Positions 62,466 through 64,000 of a stretch of DNA of 64,000 nt are shown here, piece after piece. Made by a program: the position numbers and the translations under genes. The stretch covers positions 21,930,237 to 21,994,236 of the forward strand of contig CM043869.1 in the NCBI GenBank assembly GCA_023846275.1, read 5' to 3'. Numbering within the stretch: position 1 is the first letter of the stretch; each line of letters opens with the position of its first letter. The notes under the pieces were generated by a model, which was not told the DNA's origin, searched no databases, and was given only the letters and a program-made list of their open reading frames with translations. The DNA comes from Vanilla planifolia. Lineage: Eukaryota > Streptophyta > Magnoliopsida > Asparagales > Orchidaceae.

Positions 62466-64000
62466 GTGGGATTGGGTGAACATCATCATTGATGATGAAA
62501 GGTTTTATTAGCATAGTGGTACTAGGAGGGAGAAGAACTAGGTGGTAGGGGAGAAGTGCAGGCAAATGTTGGTCCTAATTGGCATTAGTCGCTAATTGGG
62601 AGGCGAGTTTGGGTATCTTAGTCTTTCGTTTGAGTTTTGATGAATTCTAAAATGTACTTAGAATTGATAATCCTCTAAGTTAGTAATGCGATGTACCAAT
62701 CTGCAGTGGAAACAGTGTTTGTAAAGTTGTGAAAAAAACAAAGAATGGCTTGGTGCTAGAATCCACAAAATGAATGACCTATGGTGATGATCAAAACCAT
62801 ATAAGTGACACTTCTAAGCCTAATAGTTCTAGTGTGAATATTCTAGATTATGGGATTGTTGTAATGGTCTGAGCTTCGATGAACATTGATAATGGATGTC
62901 TAAGAAGTATAAGGAAAAATTTAGTTCCATTAATGGTAAATGCACAGATAAATAAGGCTTGTTGTGACAAGAAAATGTCTAAGGAAAATGAGGGTGCTAC
63001 TTCATGGGTTGTATGGTTCATTAATAATAGAATTGCCAAGGGATCAAGGACATTGTCAAAAGAGGAAAAATTAAATCCACTAGATAGTGAATTGGATTTG
63101 AATGAACATAGTAAAGTACATATTACTTTATAGGAGTAGTCTCTCCAGGCCTAAAGATGTTAATGAGGTGATTTATGTGATCATATGTAATGTGCTTATG
63201 AAAATGCTACAGTGGTTAGGGAAGGAATCTACCACAGTAAAAAAAAGTTACATAGCACGATTAAGGTTAGCTTTAAGGAGGCTCTTATAAAAGGGAGAAT
63301 AAGCATTGTTAATACTACTCTGATGTAAAGTTCCTTCTTAACTACTTAGATAGACCAACAAATTTATGTCAAGATGGTGGCACAAAAAGATACCTTATTC
63401 ATAATAAATAATGAAATATATCTGTTGAGTGAGGCAACATAGGTGGTGTCATTTGAGAGGATTTAAAATATTGAACATGATCATTATGATTTTCTGTATC
63501 ACTTTGGTTTTACTATAGATAGAGATTATGTTTTTTTGGGAGGACTATGATAGGTTCCTAATTCAGCTTTGGGGTTAGACATGTCGTAACCTAAATTTAA
63601 AACTAGTTCTATAATGATCATGTGTGCCTCACTTTGGATTCATTTTTTGGTGCTCCCACTTCTATATTAAGAAATGGAGAATATATTGTACATTACCAAA
63701 GATATATAGGAACTTATTTTGATCAACAACTAATTGACAACCATACAAAGGTCAACCTTTTCTAAGTTGTGTTTCAGAATGGAGCTTTCAAATTTTTCAA
63801 AGAGTGTGAATGTGGATTAATGGACACGTAGATTAGTCTTTTTAATAGTTTGAATATGAGGGACTACCAACTACTTGCTTAATATGTGGCAAGATACGAC
63901 TTGCTTCTGGATGAAGTACACTTAGTGCATTCATACTCACTACTACTACTATAGTTGAGAGCACTTCTCTTTTAGATGTGTGACCCAACTAGGATAACAT
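62466..64000 (+). mobile_element. Second LINE, 5' part (runs off the window)
   Basis: Same orientation as the first LINE. It opens with a GC-richer leader (for example actaggagggagaagaacta). Frames 62879-63133 and 63102-63290 have no named domain. From 63470 a DUF4283-like region is readable: DRDYVFLGG (about 63520), CASLWIHFLVLPLLY (63623-63667), and FEYEGLPTTCLICGKI (63849-63896) with two zinc-knuckle cysteines. The last matches the plant LINE 'YE.LP..C..CG' motif. The RT part would lie to the right of the window. Confidence 0.85.

Overview
This looks like nuclear DNA from a plant with a large, repeat-rich genome. The evidence is plant-type LINEs with DUF4283-like and RNase H domains, a plant Ty1/copia element with tRNA-iMet primer site and polypurine tract, and rRNA relics that read as plant 18S, 5.8S and 26S. 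I cannot name the species. No intact protein gene is supported. Every open frame I examined is short and falls in AT-rich DNA, a decayed transposon, a satellite or a dead rRNA gene.

Layout. 1-9.3 kb is AT-rich DNA without recognisable genes and has one perfect 15-bp inverted repeat. 9.8-14.8 kb is one old Ty1/copia element whose gag, protease, integrase, reverse transcriptase and RNase H can all still be read in order through many stops. 17.4-20.2 kb holds three diverged direct copies of one module that resembles a copia integrase C-terminus. 21.0-23.0 kb is a decayed LINE on the minus strand. 25.9-37.6 kb is a diverged tandem satellite (array A, about 380 bp per unit, about 30 units) with two inverted blocks. 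Its last units lie at 41.6-42.8 kb, after a patch carrying gypsy-like and LINE fragments.

The main discovery lies from 42.8 kb to the right end. Two head-to-tail, strongly decayed 35S ribosomal DNA units lie on the minus strand. The right unit (unit 2) has 26S (54.08-57.05 kb), ITS2, 5.8S, ITS1 and the 3' part of 18S. The left unit (unit 1) has 18S, ITS1 and 5.8S but has lost 26S. Downstream of each unit's rRNA genes lies a block of 310-320 bp tandem repeats (array B, 15 and 8 copies), which by position are intergenic-spacer subrepeats. In both units the 18S gene is split at about the same site by an antisense plant LINE with RNase H: about 4.0 kb in unit 2 and about 0.6 kb in unit 1. A second LINE begins about 0.1 kb further on in unit 2 and runs off the window.

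Nothing here is likely to work. The decoding site, sarcin-ricin loop and other conserved rRNA positions are mutated, often C-to-T or G-to-A, as expected for long-methylated silent DNA. The region is best read as a pericentromeric or other heterochromatic graveyard where an ancient rDNA cluster and a satellite meet.
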